Origin: JAAYFT01 sp036562765
GTDB lineage: Bacteria > Bacillota > Clostridia > Tissierellales > Tissierellaceae
Direction of reading: 5' to 3'
Assembly: GCA_036562765.1 (NCBI GenBank)
Contig: DATCJO010000170.1
Coordinates: 1 to 64,000 of the forward strand
Length of the DNA: 64,000 nucleotides
Shown: in pieces, positions 35,276 to 43,507 of the stretch
Layout of the letters: every line of letters starts with the position of its first letter
How positions within the stretch are numbered: position 1 is the stretch's first letter
Position numbers and translations under genes: made by a program
The notes under the pieces: generated by a model
Database searches by the model: none
The model's input: the letters and a program-made list of their open reading frames with translations, nothing else
What the model was told of the DNA's origin: nothing

Positions 35276-36330
35276 TGGAAGGCCTATTTAGAAATATTTT
35301 GTATCAAACCAAAAATACCTATAGAAACAAATCCTATTTTTTCTGGGTTGTATTATATCCAATAGTGTTGGCTGCCTTTTTCTATGCTGCATTTAATGGA
35401 ATGATGGACATAGAATTAGAAGATATTAACGTAGGCATAGTAGAAGATAATCCAATTTCATTCATCTTAGAAGAAATAGACCTGTTAAATGTTGAGAAAG
35501 TTAGGGAAGGGGAAATAGAAGAAAAAATTGAAAATGAAGAAATAGATGTATTTATAGATAATGATTTGAATTTACTTGTGAAAAAATCCGGTATCAAGCA
35601 GACCATAGTAAAAGAAATAGTAGAACAGATAAAGCAGATGGTTAAATTAAATAGGCCAATGGATAGTTATGATTTTTCCATAGATTATACTATTTCTAAA
35701 AATCAGCAGGCAAATCCCATGATAATTATTTTCTATTCCTTAATTGCCATGGTTTCTGCTTATGGAGTATTTAGTGGCATAGAAAGTGTCTATTATATTC
35801 AAGCTAACCTATCAAATATTGGTGTAAGAATAAATGCTACACCATTAAAGAAAAGCAATTTTCTAGTTGCAGGCATAATCGTAGCTTTAGTATTAAACTT
35901 AATTTCAAACTTTCTATTAATAATATTTATACAATATGTATTAAAACTTCATTTATTCCATGAAATAAAGTATAGTACCATATTTATACTTTTAGGAAAC
36001 CTATTTGGAGTACTACTAGGAGTATTAATTGGAGTATCTAATAAATTAAATCCCAATACAAAAACGGCCCTTGGTATTATTGTACTTCTATTTTTATCAT
36101 TTTTATCGGGTATGATGAGTCCAGATATTAAGATAATAATTGAAAGCAAATTCCCCATCATTTCTAGGATAAATCCAATTAACATAATAACCAGCAACCT
36201 CTACAGGATAAATCTCTTAGGGAATACAAGATTTGTGAATGAGGGAATGATTATACTGTCAATTTACTGTATGGTTTTAGTTATTATATCCTATTTCTTC
36301 CTAAGGAGGAGAACTTATGACAGTATTTAA
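35275..36330 (+). CDS. ABC-2 type transporter permease (351 aa)
   Basis: One N-terminal helix (about 20-45), a large extracytoplasmic domain (about 45-150, rich in acidic residues), then five C-terminal helices: the ABC-2 membrane fold. ATG 35275 is preferred over TTG 35272, with AAGGG upstream. It overlaps the next permease by 14 bases, so the two are coupled and probably form a heterodimer. Confidence 0.88.
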   Translation: MEGLFRNILYQTKNTYRNKSYFFWVVLYPIVLAAFFYAAFNGMMDIELEDINVGIVEDNPISFILEEIDLLNVEKVREGEIEEKIENEEIDVFIDNDLNLLVKKSGIKQTIVKEIVEQIKQMVKLNRPMDSYDFSIDYTISKNQQANPMIIIFYSLIAMVSAYGVFSGIESVYYIQANLSNIGVRINATPLKKSNFLVAGIIVALVLNLISNFLLIIFIQYVLKLHLFHEIKYSTIFILLGNLFGVLLGVLIGVSNKLNPNTKTALGIIVLLFLSFLSGMMSPDIKIIIESKFPIISRINPINIITSNLYRINLLGNTRFVNEGMIILSIYCMVLVIISYFFLRRRTYDSI

Positions 36331-37438
36331 ATATTTTCTGAGAATATCGTTGAAGTATAAATGGGCAATGGCCCTCTATGTATCTATATTTTTTATGGTA
36401 TCTATATTTTTTATGTCAAGTTTATCCCAAGGACCAGCTATATTTAAAGAAACAAAGTTAGATATTAGTATAATTGATTACAGCAACAGTAAGCTATCCC
36501 GAAGCCTAGTAGATTATTTAGCTGATAAAAATAATATAATAAAGCCCCCAAAGGATGAGGAAAATGGAAAAGAATTGATATTCTTGGAAGTTGCAGATGC
36601 TGTAATAATTATTCCAGAGGATTTTGAAGAAAAAGTGGTTAACAAGGAAAAAGCCATAGAAATATACAAGGATGACAGGAAAATGGAATCCTATCAGATA
36701 CAACATCAAATCAATAAGTTTATCTCCTTTGTAAATGCTACCAATGAAAATGGTGAATTTGATTTAGATGGTGTGAATCTTGCATTAAAAGAAAAAACAA
36801 ATGTAAAAATACTAGAAACGAAGAATAGCAATGAGAGAATAAAAAAATGGTTCAATTACTATTTTAATTTTACATCTTATGTAATAGTAGCTGTTTATAT
36901 AGCTGTGATAGGCATGGTAATGACAGACTTTTCTGAAGCTAATATTGAGATTAGACAAAAAGCATCTTCCAAGAGGAATATTGAATTTAATAGGGAAATA
37001 TATCTTGGCCAGCTAACCTTGGCTTCTATTATAACTGCTATTTTTATATTAGGCAGTATTATATTAAGAGGAAAATATATAGGGGAAGTTCAGTTTAGCA
37101 AGTATACAATAAATACAGTAATATTTTCTCTTACGATTTTAAGTTTAACATTTTTGATTAATAATGTTACTAATAATAGGTTTGTAAAGAATGGAATAAG
37201 TACAGTGCTTTCCCTTGGGACTTCTTTTATATCAGGAGTTTTGATACCTCAGGAAATGCTTGGGGAAAAGGTAATTGCAATATCTAAATTCTTTCCAACT
37301 TATTATTTTGTAAAGATTAATAACTCTGATATTAACTCAATACTGGATGTGAAGTATGAAATATTGATGCAGTTATTATTTGCTATAGCTTTTTTACTTA
37401 TTGGATTGTATTTTTCAAAGGTAAAACAAAGAGCGTAA
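36317..37438 (+). CDS. ABC-2 type transporter permease (373 aa)
   Basis: Same plan as the preceding permease: N-terminal helix (about 15-37, which contains a duplicated SIFFMVSIFFM run), external domain (about 45-180, with IIPEDFEEKVVNKEKA) and five C-terminal helices with TNNRFVKNGISTVLSLGTSF. AAGGAGGAG precedes the ATG within the end of the upstream gene. Its stop is followed at once by palindromic element C. Confidence 0.87.
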   Translation: MTVFKYFLRISLKYKWAMALYVSIFFMVSIFFMSSLSQGPAIFKETKLDISIIDYSNSKLSRSLVDYLADKNNIIKPPKDEENGKELIFLEVADAVIIIPEDFEEKVVNKEKAIEIYKDDRKMESYQIQHQINKFISFVNATNENGEFDLDGVNLALKEKTNVKILETKNSNERIKKWFNYYFNFTSYVIVAVYIAVIGMVMTDFSEANIEIRQKASSKRNIEFNREIYLGQLTLASIITAIFILGSIILRGKYIGEVQFSKYTINTVIFSLTILSLTFLINNVTNNRFVKNGISTVLSLGTSFISGVLIPQEMLGEKVIAISKFFPTYYFVKINNSDINSILDVKYEILMQLLFAIAFLLIGLYFSKVKQRA

Positions 37439-37440
37439 AT

Positions 37441-37594
37441 CAATTCACAATGCACAATGCACAATTATTTTTAGTGAATAGTTAAAAGTTAATAGTGAAA
37501 AGTTAGTAATCATTATTAGTTATTCACTTTTCACTGTAATTGTTAATTGTGAACTGTGAATTGTGCATTGAACAAAGTTGTGCATTGTGCATTG
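37441..37594. repeat. Palindromic intergenic element, copy C
   Basis: CAATGCACAATGCACAA (37448-37464) is the perfect 17-base inverse of TTGTGCATTGTGCATTG (37578-37594). Between them AGTGAATAGTTAAAAGTTAATAG faces a matching TTATTCACTTTTCACTG stretch, so the whole can fold as one hairpin. It lies between an ABC permease gene and the tRNA-Arg promoter. Confidence 0.8.
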
Positions 37595-37654
37595 ATTGTA
37601 GTTGTGAACTGCAGATTTATAAGATGTGGGTGTGTGCTATTGGTGATAAAACAC

Positions 37655-37683
37655 TTGACTATGTTCGTAAAATATTATACAAT
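37655..37683 (+). promoter_or_regulatory. Promoter of tRNA-Arg (and perhaps tadA)
   Basis: TTGACT (37655-37660), a 17-base spacer and TACAAT (37678-37683), 15 bases before the tRNA. Confidence 0.75.
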
Positions 37684-37698
37684 AATAAGGTAAGTTGT

Positions 37699-37772
37699 GC
37701 ACCCATAGCTCAGTAGGATAGAGCGACGCCCTCCTAAGGCGTAGGCCAGAGGTTCGATTCCTCTTGGGTGCG
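37699..37772 (+). tRNA. tRNA-Arg, anticodon CCU
   Basis: 74 bases. Acceptor GCACCCA (37699-37705) pairs with TGGGTGC (37765-37771). Anticodon stem ACGCC/GGCGT encloses loop CTCCTAA with anticodon CCT at 37733-37735. The T arm contains GGTTCGATTCC. CCA is not encoded. It reads AGG codons, which are common in this window's genes. Confidence 0.95.
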
Positions 37773-37792
37773 TTTTTTTCTAGGTGGTTGTC

Positions 37793-38260
37793 ATGGATAT
37801 TTTATATATGAGAGAAGCTTTAAAAGAAGCTAAGAAAGCCTATAGCATCTACGAAGTACCAGTAGGTGCTATTATTGTTTATAATGGACAAATTATAGGA
37901 AGAGGGTATAATCAGAGAGAGACTCTAAAGGACCCAACAGCCCATGCAGAAATCCTAGCCATAAAGGAAGCAAGTAAGTTTTTAGATTCCTGGAGGCTTG
38001 TGGACTGTACAATGTATGTGACTTTAGAGCCCTGTGCCATGTGTGCAGGAGCCATAGTGAATTCTAGAATAAAGAGGTTAGTCATAGGTGCTAGGGACTT
38101 GAAAAGGGGCTGCTGCGGTACTGTGGAAAACTTAACTAACCATCCCAAATTTAACCATAGATTAGAAGTAGAATTTGGGGTTTTGGAGGAAGAGTGCAGC
38201 AGTATTTTATCTGATTTTTTTAAGGAATTACGGGAACAAAAGAAAAATTTAGAAGGCTGA
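37793..38260 (+). CDS. tadA: tRNA-specific adenosine deaminase (155 aa)
   Basis: Converts A34 to inosine in tRNA-Arg(ACG). Zinc and catalytic residues: His51 and Glu53 in TAHAEI, and Cys81/Cys84 in EPCAMCAG. ATG 37793 follows AGGTGG at a good distance; GTG 37784 overlaps it. It is only 21 bases behind tRNA-Arg(CCU) with a T tract but no hairpin in between, so the two may share a transcript. The dnaX/SRP RNA genes often found next to tadA are absent. Confidence 0.95.
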   Translation: MDILYMREALKEAKKAYSIYEVPVGAIIVYNGQIIGRGYNQRETLKDPTAHAEILAIKEASKFLDSWRLVDCTMYVTLEPCAMCAGAIVNSRIKRLVIGARDLKRGCCGTVENLTNHPKFNHRLEVEFGVLEEECSSILSDFFKELREQKKNLEG

Positions 38261-38265
38261 ATAGT

Positions 38266-38297
38266 ATGCATGGTTTAAAAAACCGTGCATTTTTTTT
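38266..38297 (+). terminator. Terminator of tadA
   Basis: ATGCATGGTT (38266-38275) with AACCGTGCAT (38281-38290), one G-T pair, then a run of T. Confidence 0.9.
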
Positions 38298-38316
38298 ATA
38301 TTTTTTAAATTTTTTA

Positions 38317-38345
38317 TGGACACTTTCCCTTTTTATTTCGTCTTA
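38317..38345 (+). promoter_or_regulatory. ECF-type promoter of the sigma-factor locus
   Basis: TGGACAC (38317-38323) as -35, a 15-base spacer and CGTCTTA (38339-38345) as -10. Unlike vegetative promoters in this window, it fits the pattern of extracytoplasmic-function sigma factors (AAC-like -35, CGTC -10). It precedes the small gene at 38387 and the ECF sigma gene, suggesting autoregulation. Confidence 0.6.
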
Positions 38346-38386
38346 TTAGTGACAAAAGAAAACAGGGAATAGAAAGGGGAATTAAG

Positions 38387-38539
38387 ATGTTTAATGTACA
38401 TCAGAACCCACTACTGGTTGGTGATGGATTAGGGTTATGTAAAAAACATGAGTCAAAGGATATAAATATTCTTAGTAGGCCAAAAAGGAAGCTTTTAAAA
38501 AAAATCATTAGAAATATTTTATTGTTCCTAAAACCATAG
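38387..38539 (+). CDS. Small basic protein ahead of the ECF sigma gene (50 aa)
   Basis: ATG 38387 lies behind AGAAAGGGGA at good distance. The product starts MFNVHQNPLLVGDGLGLC and ends in a basic amphipathic helix (KRKLLKKIIRNILLFLKP) like a membrane-binding or peptide-antibiotic-like tail. First gene after the ECF-type promoter, 54 bases before the sigma gene. No family is recognised. Confidence 0.6.
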   Translation: MFNVHQNPLLVGDGLGLCKKHESKDINILSRPKRKLLKKIIRNILLFLKP

Positions 38540-38593
38540 TAAACTTATATTAAATCTTTGCATTTTCTAAGGAAAGAATAGAGGAAGTGAATT

Positions 38594-39049
38594 ATGAATT
38601 TATATACAGTTTATGAAAAATATCATAATGACTTTTTATCCTTTGCCAAAAGCCTTACAAAAGATTATGACGAAGCCTTTGATTTAGTCCAAGATGCGTA
38701 TTTGTCAGCTATGGAGAGGGAAGAGATGTTTCAGTATATGAACGAATATCAGATAAAAGGCTGGTTTTTTACAACTATAAAGAACAAAAACATAGATAAT
38801 ATTAGAAAAAGAAAAAGACTTGATTATCAATGGGAATTTAATTTACTCTCAGAAGAAGATAACTTTGAAGAAAAAATAGCTATAGAAAGTTTACTTGAAA
38901 AACTGCCCAGCGACTTAAAAGATGTTGTGGTTTTAAGATATATTATGAATCTAAACAGTACAGAAATAGGAGAGAAGCTTAAAATTCCCCCTTCAACTGT
39001 TAGATCAAGGCTTAGTAAAGCCTTAAAAATATTAAAAAACTATTTATAA
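38594..39049 (+). CDS. ECF-type RNA polymerase sigma factor (151 aa)
   Basis: Sigma region 2 (residues about 8-72, with DEAFDLVQDAYLSAM and WFFTTIKNKNIDNIRKRKR) and region 4.2 (about 98-150, LPSDLKDVVVLRYIMNLNST, IPPSTVRSRLSKALKIL). At 151 residues it is a minimal ECF factor. No recognisable anti-sigma gene (zinc-binding or membrane) is adjacent. It is flanked by a small basic peptide gene and a 403-aa repeat protein that seem to form its operon, behind an ECF-like promoter. Confidence 0.9.
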   Translation: MNLYTVYEKYHNDFLSFAKSLTKDYDEAFDLVQDAYLSAMEREEMFQYMNEYQIKGWFFTTIKNKNIDNIRKRKRLDYQWEFNLLSEEDNFEEKIAIESLLEKLPSDLKDVVVLRYIMNLNSTEIGEKLKIPPSTVRSRLSKALKILKNYL

Positions 39050-39077
39050 AAAATATTAATTAATAGGAGGTATTATT

Positions 39078-40289
39078 ATGGCAAAGATAGAAAATATCGG
39101 TTTATTAGATGTTAGGGAAATAAGGGAAGAAGTTGCTGAGAATATAACATCAATTGAAAATGTCGGTATATTAATAGAAAGCGATAAGTCTCAAATCCTA
39201 TTAAAGAATGCTAAAAAAGTTAATATAGGAATGACCTTGAAGGTACCCTCAGATAAAAAGATTAATGTAGCAATTCAAAATGGAAGCCAAGTGGTAGATA
39301 AGGAATATTTAGAAGGAATAGATGACCAAGTGGCATTTATAGTCAATGGAGAATTGATTTTCAAAAATGATGTTGATTTAGAATTACTAAAGGAAAAACT
39401 ATTTACAGTTATGGTTAATGGAGAAATAATATGCCCAAGAAGATTATCAAGCACTATTCAATCTAGAGGTACTATAAATGGATATTTAACTTCATATTCC
39501 AGCGATTATACTTTAATAAATGGAAAAGTGAAATTTAATAATGGATTTTTAAGGAGTTTAAAGGGGAAATCAAAAATATCTGTAGAAAAGTTAATCGTTT
39601 TAGACCCAATAGATTCTGCCTTATTAAATGAAAGAATATCAAATATAGAGGTATTAAAGAAGCTAATAATACTAGAAGATTTAGAAGGAGAAATCTCCAA
39701 TTATATTGACAACTACTATTCAGTAAACAAGGAGATTATACCAAATATATCTAAAGAAATTCACTATATAGACAAAAGAGTCAAGATAGATAACAATTTC
39801 CTAATGAAATATAACGAAGCAGTTCTTTATGTAGATGGAAAAGTTGATTTTAATTTAGAAGAAAATACTGATTTTGGAAAGCATATTAAGTTGTTGTTAT
39901 GCAAGAGTATTACCTGCGACAAGAAAACCTATGATATGATAAAAGACAATATTGGTGAAAATGTAGAAGTGGAAATCATAGAAGAAAACGTATTTGTTAA
40001 TAATGGAAATATGAGATTGACTGGAAGTATAAACGATGAAATGATTATCAAAAATATGGGCAAATTACAAATAGATGATAATTTAGATATGGAAAGCTTT
40101 GCTAAAAATGTTTTAGAAATTAAAAACTATGGACTAATAGTGGTACCAGAAGATAAGCTAGCTATGGTTAAGGAAAAGGTTAAGGAAAATAAGGGTGCCA
40201 TAATATCTGATAAAGACAAGAGAGAAAAGGGAATCGAGAAGGAAAAAGAAGACATCCTTTATTCAAATATGGGAGAATTGAAGCTATAA
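39078..40289 (+). CDS. Internally repetitive protein encoded with the ECF sigma factor (403 aa)
   Basis: A soluble protein without signal peptide or membrane helix. It contains repeated units in which short strands and turns alternate with charged helices: FIVNGELIFKNDVDLELLK, VMVNGEIICPRRL, LYVDGKVDFN, and IKNYGLIVVPEDKLAMVKEK. The pattern, V-x-N/D-G-x-I followed 20-30 residues later by an NYG/NGEI-P turn, suggests a beta-solenoid or bactofilin-like fold. The C-terminus is highly charged. AGGAGG precedes the ATG, 29 bases after the sigma gene. No family recognised. Confidence 0.75.
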   Translation: MAKIENIGLLDVREIREEVAENITSIENVGILIESDKSQILLKNAKKVNIGMTLKVPSDKKINVAIQNGSQVVDKEYLEGIDDQVAFIVNGELIFKNDVDLELLKEKLFTVMVNGEIICPRRLSSTIQSRGTINGYLTSYSSDYTLINGKVKFNNGFLRSLKGKSKISVEKLIVLDPIDSALLNERISNIEVLKKLIILEDLEGEISNYIDNYYSVNKEIIPNISKEIHYIDKRVKIDNNFLMKYNEAVLYVDGKVDFNLEENTDFGKHIKLLLCKSITCDKKTYDMIKDNIGENVEVEIIEENVFVNNGNMRLTGSINDEMIIKNMGKLQIDDNLDMESFAKNVLEIKNYGLIVVPEDKLAMVKEKVKENKGAIISDKDKREKGIEKEKEDILYSNMGELKL

Positions 40290-40298
40290 GACAAAATG

Positions 40299-40337
40299 GC
40301 CCTATATGTTATAGAAAAACATATAGGGCTAATTTTT
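40299..40337 (+). terminator. Terminator of the ECF sigma locus
   Basis: GCCCTATATGTT (40299-40310) pairs perfectly with AACATATAGGGC (40318-40329), followed by TAATTTTTT. Confidence 0.9.
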
Positions 40338-40361
40338 TAGAAAAGCCATATAAATTTCCTG

Positions 40362-40913
40362 TTAGAAACTTGGCGGTGTCATTGCCCAGATGGATTCGCA
40401 TACTTCGTCTCCTATGTTTATATATCTATGAGGTATTGTGCTGTCAAAATATATGCTGTCCCCTTCTTCTAGGATATATTCCCTGTCCTTCATTTTAACC
40501 ATCAGTTTACCTTTAATTACTATTCCACATTCTTCACCTTCGTGGGTTACGAAATCCTTTGTGGAATAATCTCCAGGTTTGATTGTTATATATAAAAACT
40601 CTATTTTCCTATTTAAATCAGGAGATAAAAGCTCATAAATGGCGTTGTTGTTGGAGGCAATAATCTTTTTCCTTTTGTCTTTTTTTACAACAGGGTTTGT
40701 TATATCTTTTGTTTCTTCATCAAAGAAATAGCCTACTGATACTTGAAGGCTTTGGGCTATTTTCCAAAGGGACACAATGGAAGGGGTTACCATGTTTCTT
40801 TCTATTTGGCTAATTAAACTTGGACTTAGTTCAGATTTATTGGCAAGATCAGCTATGCTCATTCCTTTTTCTTTTCTCAGTTCTTTTATCTTTTCACCGA
40901 CGTTTATTTCCAT
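40362..40913 (-). CDS. XRE-family regulator with C-terminal cupin (183 aa)
   Basis: N-terminal helix-turn-helix (residues about 8-62, IKELRKEKGMSIADLANKSE, LSPSLISQIER) and a C-terminal cupin (about 110-180, THEGEECGIVIKGKL, EEGDSIYFDSTIPHRY). Such regulators sense a small ligand through the cupin and often control divergent amino-acid or peptide genes. It is divergent from a DUF819 transporter and a dipeptidase, whose promoter region contains four copies of a T-A-rich word that may be its operator. Confidence 0.92.
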   Translation of the reverse strand: MEINVGEKIKELRKEKGMSIADLANKSELSPSLISQIERNMVTPSIVSLWKIAQSLQVSVGYFFDEETKDITNPVVKKDKRKKIIASNNNAIYELLSPDLNRKIEFLYITIKPGDYSTKDFVTHEGEECGIVIKGKLMVKMKDREYILEEGDSIYFDSTIPHRYINIGDEVCESIWAMTPPSF

Positions 40914-40977
40914 TGCTATTCCTCCATATAAATTTTTATATATTTATTTTAACATAAAAGATATGTTAAAAAAATAA

Positions 40978-41041
40978 TTTAATATATTTAAAAAATATTT
41001 AATATATAGAATTTAATATATTGAATTCAAATTTAATATAA
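40978..41041. repeat. Four TTTAATATA(T/A) words in the intergenic control region
   Basis: Copies start at 40978, 40998, 41012 and 41032, with spacings of 20, 14 and 20 bases, so they form two equal pairs. The last two flank the -35 of the DUF819 gene. They could be an array for the divergent XRE-cupin regulator. The words are AT-only in an AT-rich genome, so chance cannot be excluded. Confidence 0.4.
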
Positions 41042-41049
41042 TGTATAAT
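41021..41049 (+). promoter_or_regulatory. Promoter of the DUF819-dipeptidase operon
   Basis: TTGAAT (41021-41026), a 17-base spacer and TATAAT (41044-41049). Confidence 0.75.
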
Positions 41050-41078
41050 AAAATTACCAATTTGAAAGGGGGAATTAT

Positions 41079-42290
41079 ATGACTTCTTTAATTAGTGCTG
41101 AAAACAGTTGGGCATTATGGGCAATTTTAGTTAGTATTGTAGCAGTTAGTATTTATCTTGAACAAACTTACAAATGGGCGTCAAAAGTTACAGGCGCAAT
41201 TATAGGTTTGCTACTTGCAATGTTTCTTGCTAATATTAAAGTGATACCTACTGAAGCAGCTACTTATGACATAGTATGGGGTTATGTTGTGCCACTTGGA
41301 ATTCCTCTATTACTATATAATGCCAATATCAAGAAAATTTGGCGTGAAAGTGGCAAAATGTTGATAATGTTCTTATTAAGTTCTATAGGGACTCTTTTAG
41401 GAGTATTTGTATCATTTATACTTTTAAAGAATTATATACCAGATCTCTATAAGATGGCTGCAATGATGACAGGGTCATATATTGGTGGAGGAGTAAATTT
41501 TGCAGCTATGGCACAATCATTTGGAACAGGATCAGAATGGGTTTCTGCATTAGTAGTTGCTGATAACTTATTAATGGCATTATATTTCTTCGTTCTATTA
41601 GCTATACCTTCAATAGGATTCTTTAGAAGGAAATTTATCCATCCATATATTGACGAAGTAGAAGGCAGGATTGATACTAAAGAAGGAGAAAATCTAGCTA
41701 AACAATATTGGGGAAGAAAAGAAATATCTTTAAGGGATATTGCTTTTGGAGTAGCTCTTTCATTTGTAATAGTATGGATATCTACAGAAATATCTAATTT
41801 CTTGGGAAGTGTAATTCCTACTGGTAATTTCATATTAGATTTATTTAATGGATTCCTAGGAAACAAATACCTATTGATAACAACATTTACCGTATTATTG
41901 GCAACATTTGCACCAAACTTTATGAGCAATATTCATGGTGCCCAAGAAATTGGAACATTTTTAATCTATATATTCTTAGTGGTTATAGGAGTGCCAGCAT
42001 CTATAGAATTAATAGTTACTAGAGCACCATTGCTTCTATTATTCACTGGTATAATTGTAGCGATAAATATGATTGTATCATTAATATTAGGTAAAATATT
42101 TAAATTCAGCATAGAAGAAATATTAGTAGCATCAAATGCTAACATTGGTGGACCTACTACAGCAGCTGCAATGGCCATTGCCAAGGGATGGAACAAACTA
42201 ATTGGACCAAGTATCTTGGCAGGTATTCTAGGATATGTTATAGGAAACTATCTAGGAATATTTATGGGCAATCTATTACATCTGCTATAA
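41079..42290 (+). CDS. DUF819 family membrane transporter (403 aa)
   Basis: About eleven hydrophobic helices with a repeat structure; family-typical segments are YIGGGVNFAAMAQSFGT and ASNANIGGPTTAAAMAIAKGW, one in each half. The family (YjcL-like) is thought to transport small organic substrates; none is proven here. Its coexpression with the M19 dipeptidase and the XRE-cupin regulator suggests uptake or release of dipeptides or amino acids. AAAGGGGG precedes the ATG. Confidence 0.9.
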   Translation: MTSLISAENSWALWAILVSIVAVSIYLEQTYKWASKVTGAIIGLLLAMFLANIKVIPTEAATYDIVWGYVVPLGIPLLLYNANIKKIWRESGKMLIMFLLSSIGTLLGVFVSFILLKNYIPDLYKMAAMMTGSYIGGGVNFAAMAQSFGTGSEWVSALVVADNLLMALYFFVLLAIPSIGFFRRKFIHPYIDEVEGRIDTKEGENLAKQYWGRKEISLRDIAFGVALSFVIVWISTEISNFLGSVIPTGNFILDLFNGFLGNKYLLITTFTVLLATFAPNFMSNIHGAQEIGTFLIYIFLVVIGVPASIELIVTRAPLLLLFTGIIVAINMIVSLILGKIFKFSIEEILVASNANIGGPTTAAAMAIAKGWNKLIGPSILAGILGYVIGNYLGIFMGNLLHLL

Positions 42291-42297
42291 ACATAAG

Positions 42298-42316
42298 AGG
42301 GCACATCCTGTGCCCT
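42298..42316 (+). terminator. Weak hairpin between DUF819 and dipeptidase genes
   Basis: AGGGCACA (42298-42305), loop TCC, TGTGCCCT (42309-42316), then TTAAATTT. The T run is poor, so it may only attenuate transcription into the dipeptidase. Confidence 0.6.
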
Positions 42317-42335
42317 TTAAATTTGGAGGTGAAAC

Positions 42336-43310
42336 ATGTTAATAGATATACATGGTGATATTTGGACAGATGTTACAGTGAGAAGAAGTTTAGGAGAAAG
42401 AGATGTTATAAAAAGGCGCCATCTTAATAGGTTTAAAAAAGGCGGAATGGTAGGAGGAACCTTTGTAATATGGATTGACCCGCCACATGATGAAAGGCCC
42501 AAAGAAAGATTTGAAGAAAGCATAAAGTATATGTCTGCTGAGATTTGGGAAAACCAAGATATATTAAAGGTTATCTACAATACAAATGATTTTTACAAAG
42601 CAGTAGGCGAAGGAAAGTTGGCAATTCTTTTGGGGCTAGAAGGGATTAACTTCTTAGGTGAAGATGTAGAAGGCTTATATTTCCTATATCAAATGGGATT
42701 TAGGCAAATAAGCTTAACATGGAATGAGCAAAATGCCTTTGCAACAGGAGTAAGGGGAGACCCAAATAGGGGACTAACTGAATTGGGGAAGAAAGCTGTA
42801 AAAATAGTAGAGGATTTAGGGATGATACTTGATTTATCCCACGCAAATGATAAGACCTTCTGGGATATTTACGATGTAGCAACAAAGCCAATTATCGCTT
42901 CCCACTCAAATGCGAGGGCATTGTGCAATGTGCCTAGAAATATTACTGATGAACAAATAAAAGCCATAGGGGAAAGTGGTGGCCTTGTAGGAATCAACGC
43001 ATTTAATGAATTTATCCATGTTGACAGGGATAAGAGAAATGCTGACTTCCTAATTAATCACATTGAACATGTTGTAGAGCTTATAGGCATTGACCATGTG
43101 GCCTTTGGTTTTGACTTCTTTGAATACTTGGAAGAAAATACATCAAGCACCTTCATTGAAGACCCTTACAGAGGAACTCCAGGAATTGAAGATATATCTC
43201 AAGCTCCAAATCTACTTCAAAAACTAAAAGAAAGAGGCTTTTCCGAAGAAGACATTGAAAAGATAAGCTATAAGAATTTCCTAAACTTAATGGATAGGGT
43301 TTTAAAGTAA
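42336..43310 (+). CDS. Membrane dipeptidase family protein, M19 (324 aa)
   Basis: A zinc-dependent TIM-barrel dipeptidase related to renal dipeptidase. Metal ligands are recognisable: H-x-D in IDIHGDIW, Glu in LGLEGINF, His in LSHAND, and His in ASHSNARAL; the later DHVAFGFDF carries the Asp. The bacterial form is cytoplasmic and has no signal peptide. GGAGGTG precedes the ATG. Likely second gene of the DUF819 operon, cleaving dipeptides with L or D residues. Confidence 0.93.
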   Translation: MLIDIHGDIWTDVTVRRSLGERDVIKRRHLNRFKKGGMVGGTFVIWIDPPHDERPKERFEESIKYMSAEIWENQDILKVIYNTNDFYKAVGEGKLAILLGLEGINFLGEDVEGLYFLYQMGFRQISLTWNEQNAFATGVRGDPNRGLTELGKKAVKIVEDLGMILDLSHANDKTFWDIYDVATKPIIASHSNARALCNVPRNITDEQIKAIGESGGLVGINAFNEFIHVDRDKRNADFLINHIEHVVELIGIDHVAFGFDFFEYLEENTSSTFIEDPYRGTPGIEDISQAPNLLQKLKERGFSEEDIEKISYKNFLNLMDRVLK

Positions 43311-43313
43311 AAT

Positions 43314-43367
43314 GATACTCCCTTCAATGGTTAAATCCATTTGGAGGGAGTATTTTACCATTTTTTT
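43314..43367 (+). terminator. Terminator of the dipeptidase operon
   Basis: GATACTCCCTTCAATGG (43314-43330) pairs, with small interruptions, with CCATTTGGAGGGAGTATT (43337-43354), then ACCATTTTTTT. Confidence 0.85.
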
Positions 43368-43380
43368 ATGAGAAGTTTTA

Positions 43381-43389
43381 TGTTATAAT
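43381..43389 (+). promoter_or_regulatory. Extended -10 promoter of tRNA-Ser
   Basis: TGT then TATAAT (43384-43389), 19 bases ahead of the tRNA; the -35 is weak. Confidence 0.65.
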
Positions 43390-43407
43390 ATCTGGGTAAG
43401 TATTTTT

Positions 43408-43497
43408 GGAGAGATGACCGAGTGGTTTAAGGTGGTGGTCTCGAAAACCACTGTGCAAGAAATTGCACCGAGGGTTCGAATCCCTCTCTCTCCGCCA
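43408..43497 (+). tRNA. tRNA-Ser, anticodon CGA
   Basis: 90 bases with encoded CCA. Acceptor GGAGAGA (43408-43414) with TCTCTCC (43487-43493). Anticodon stem GTGGT/ACCAC, loop CTCGAAA, anticodon CGA at 43442-43444. A long variable arm (about TGTGCAAGAAATTGCAC) is typical of tRNA-Ser. It reads UCG, a rare codon in this DNA. Confidence 0.96.
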
Positions 43498-43507
43498 TAA
43501 TATTTTT

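Noticed and set aside
16848..37594. CRISPR-like array as explanation of the repeated words
   Set aside because: Copies are not regularly spaced, they sit at three remote loci, and there are no cas genes.
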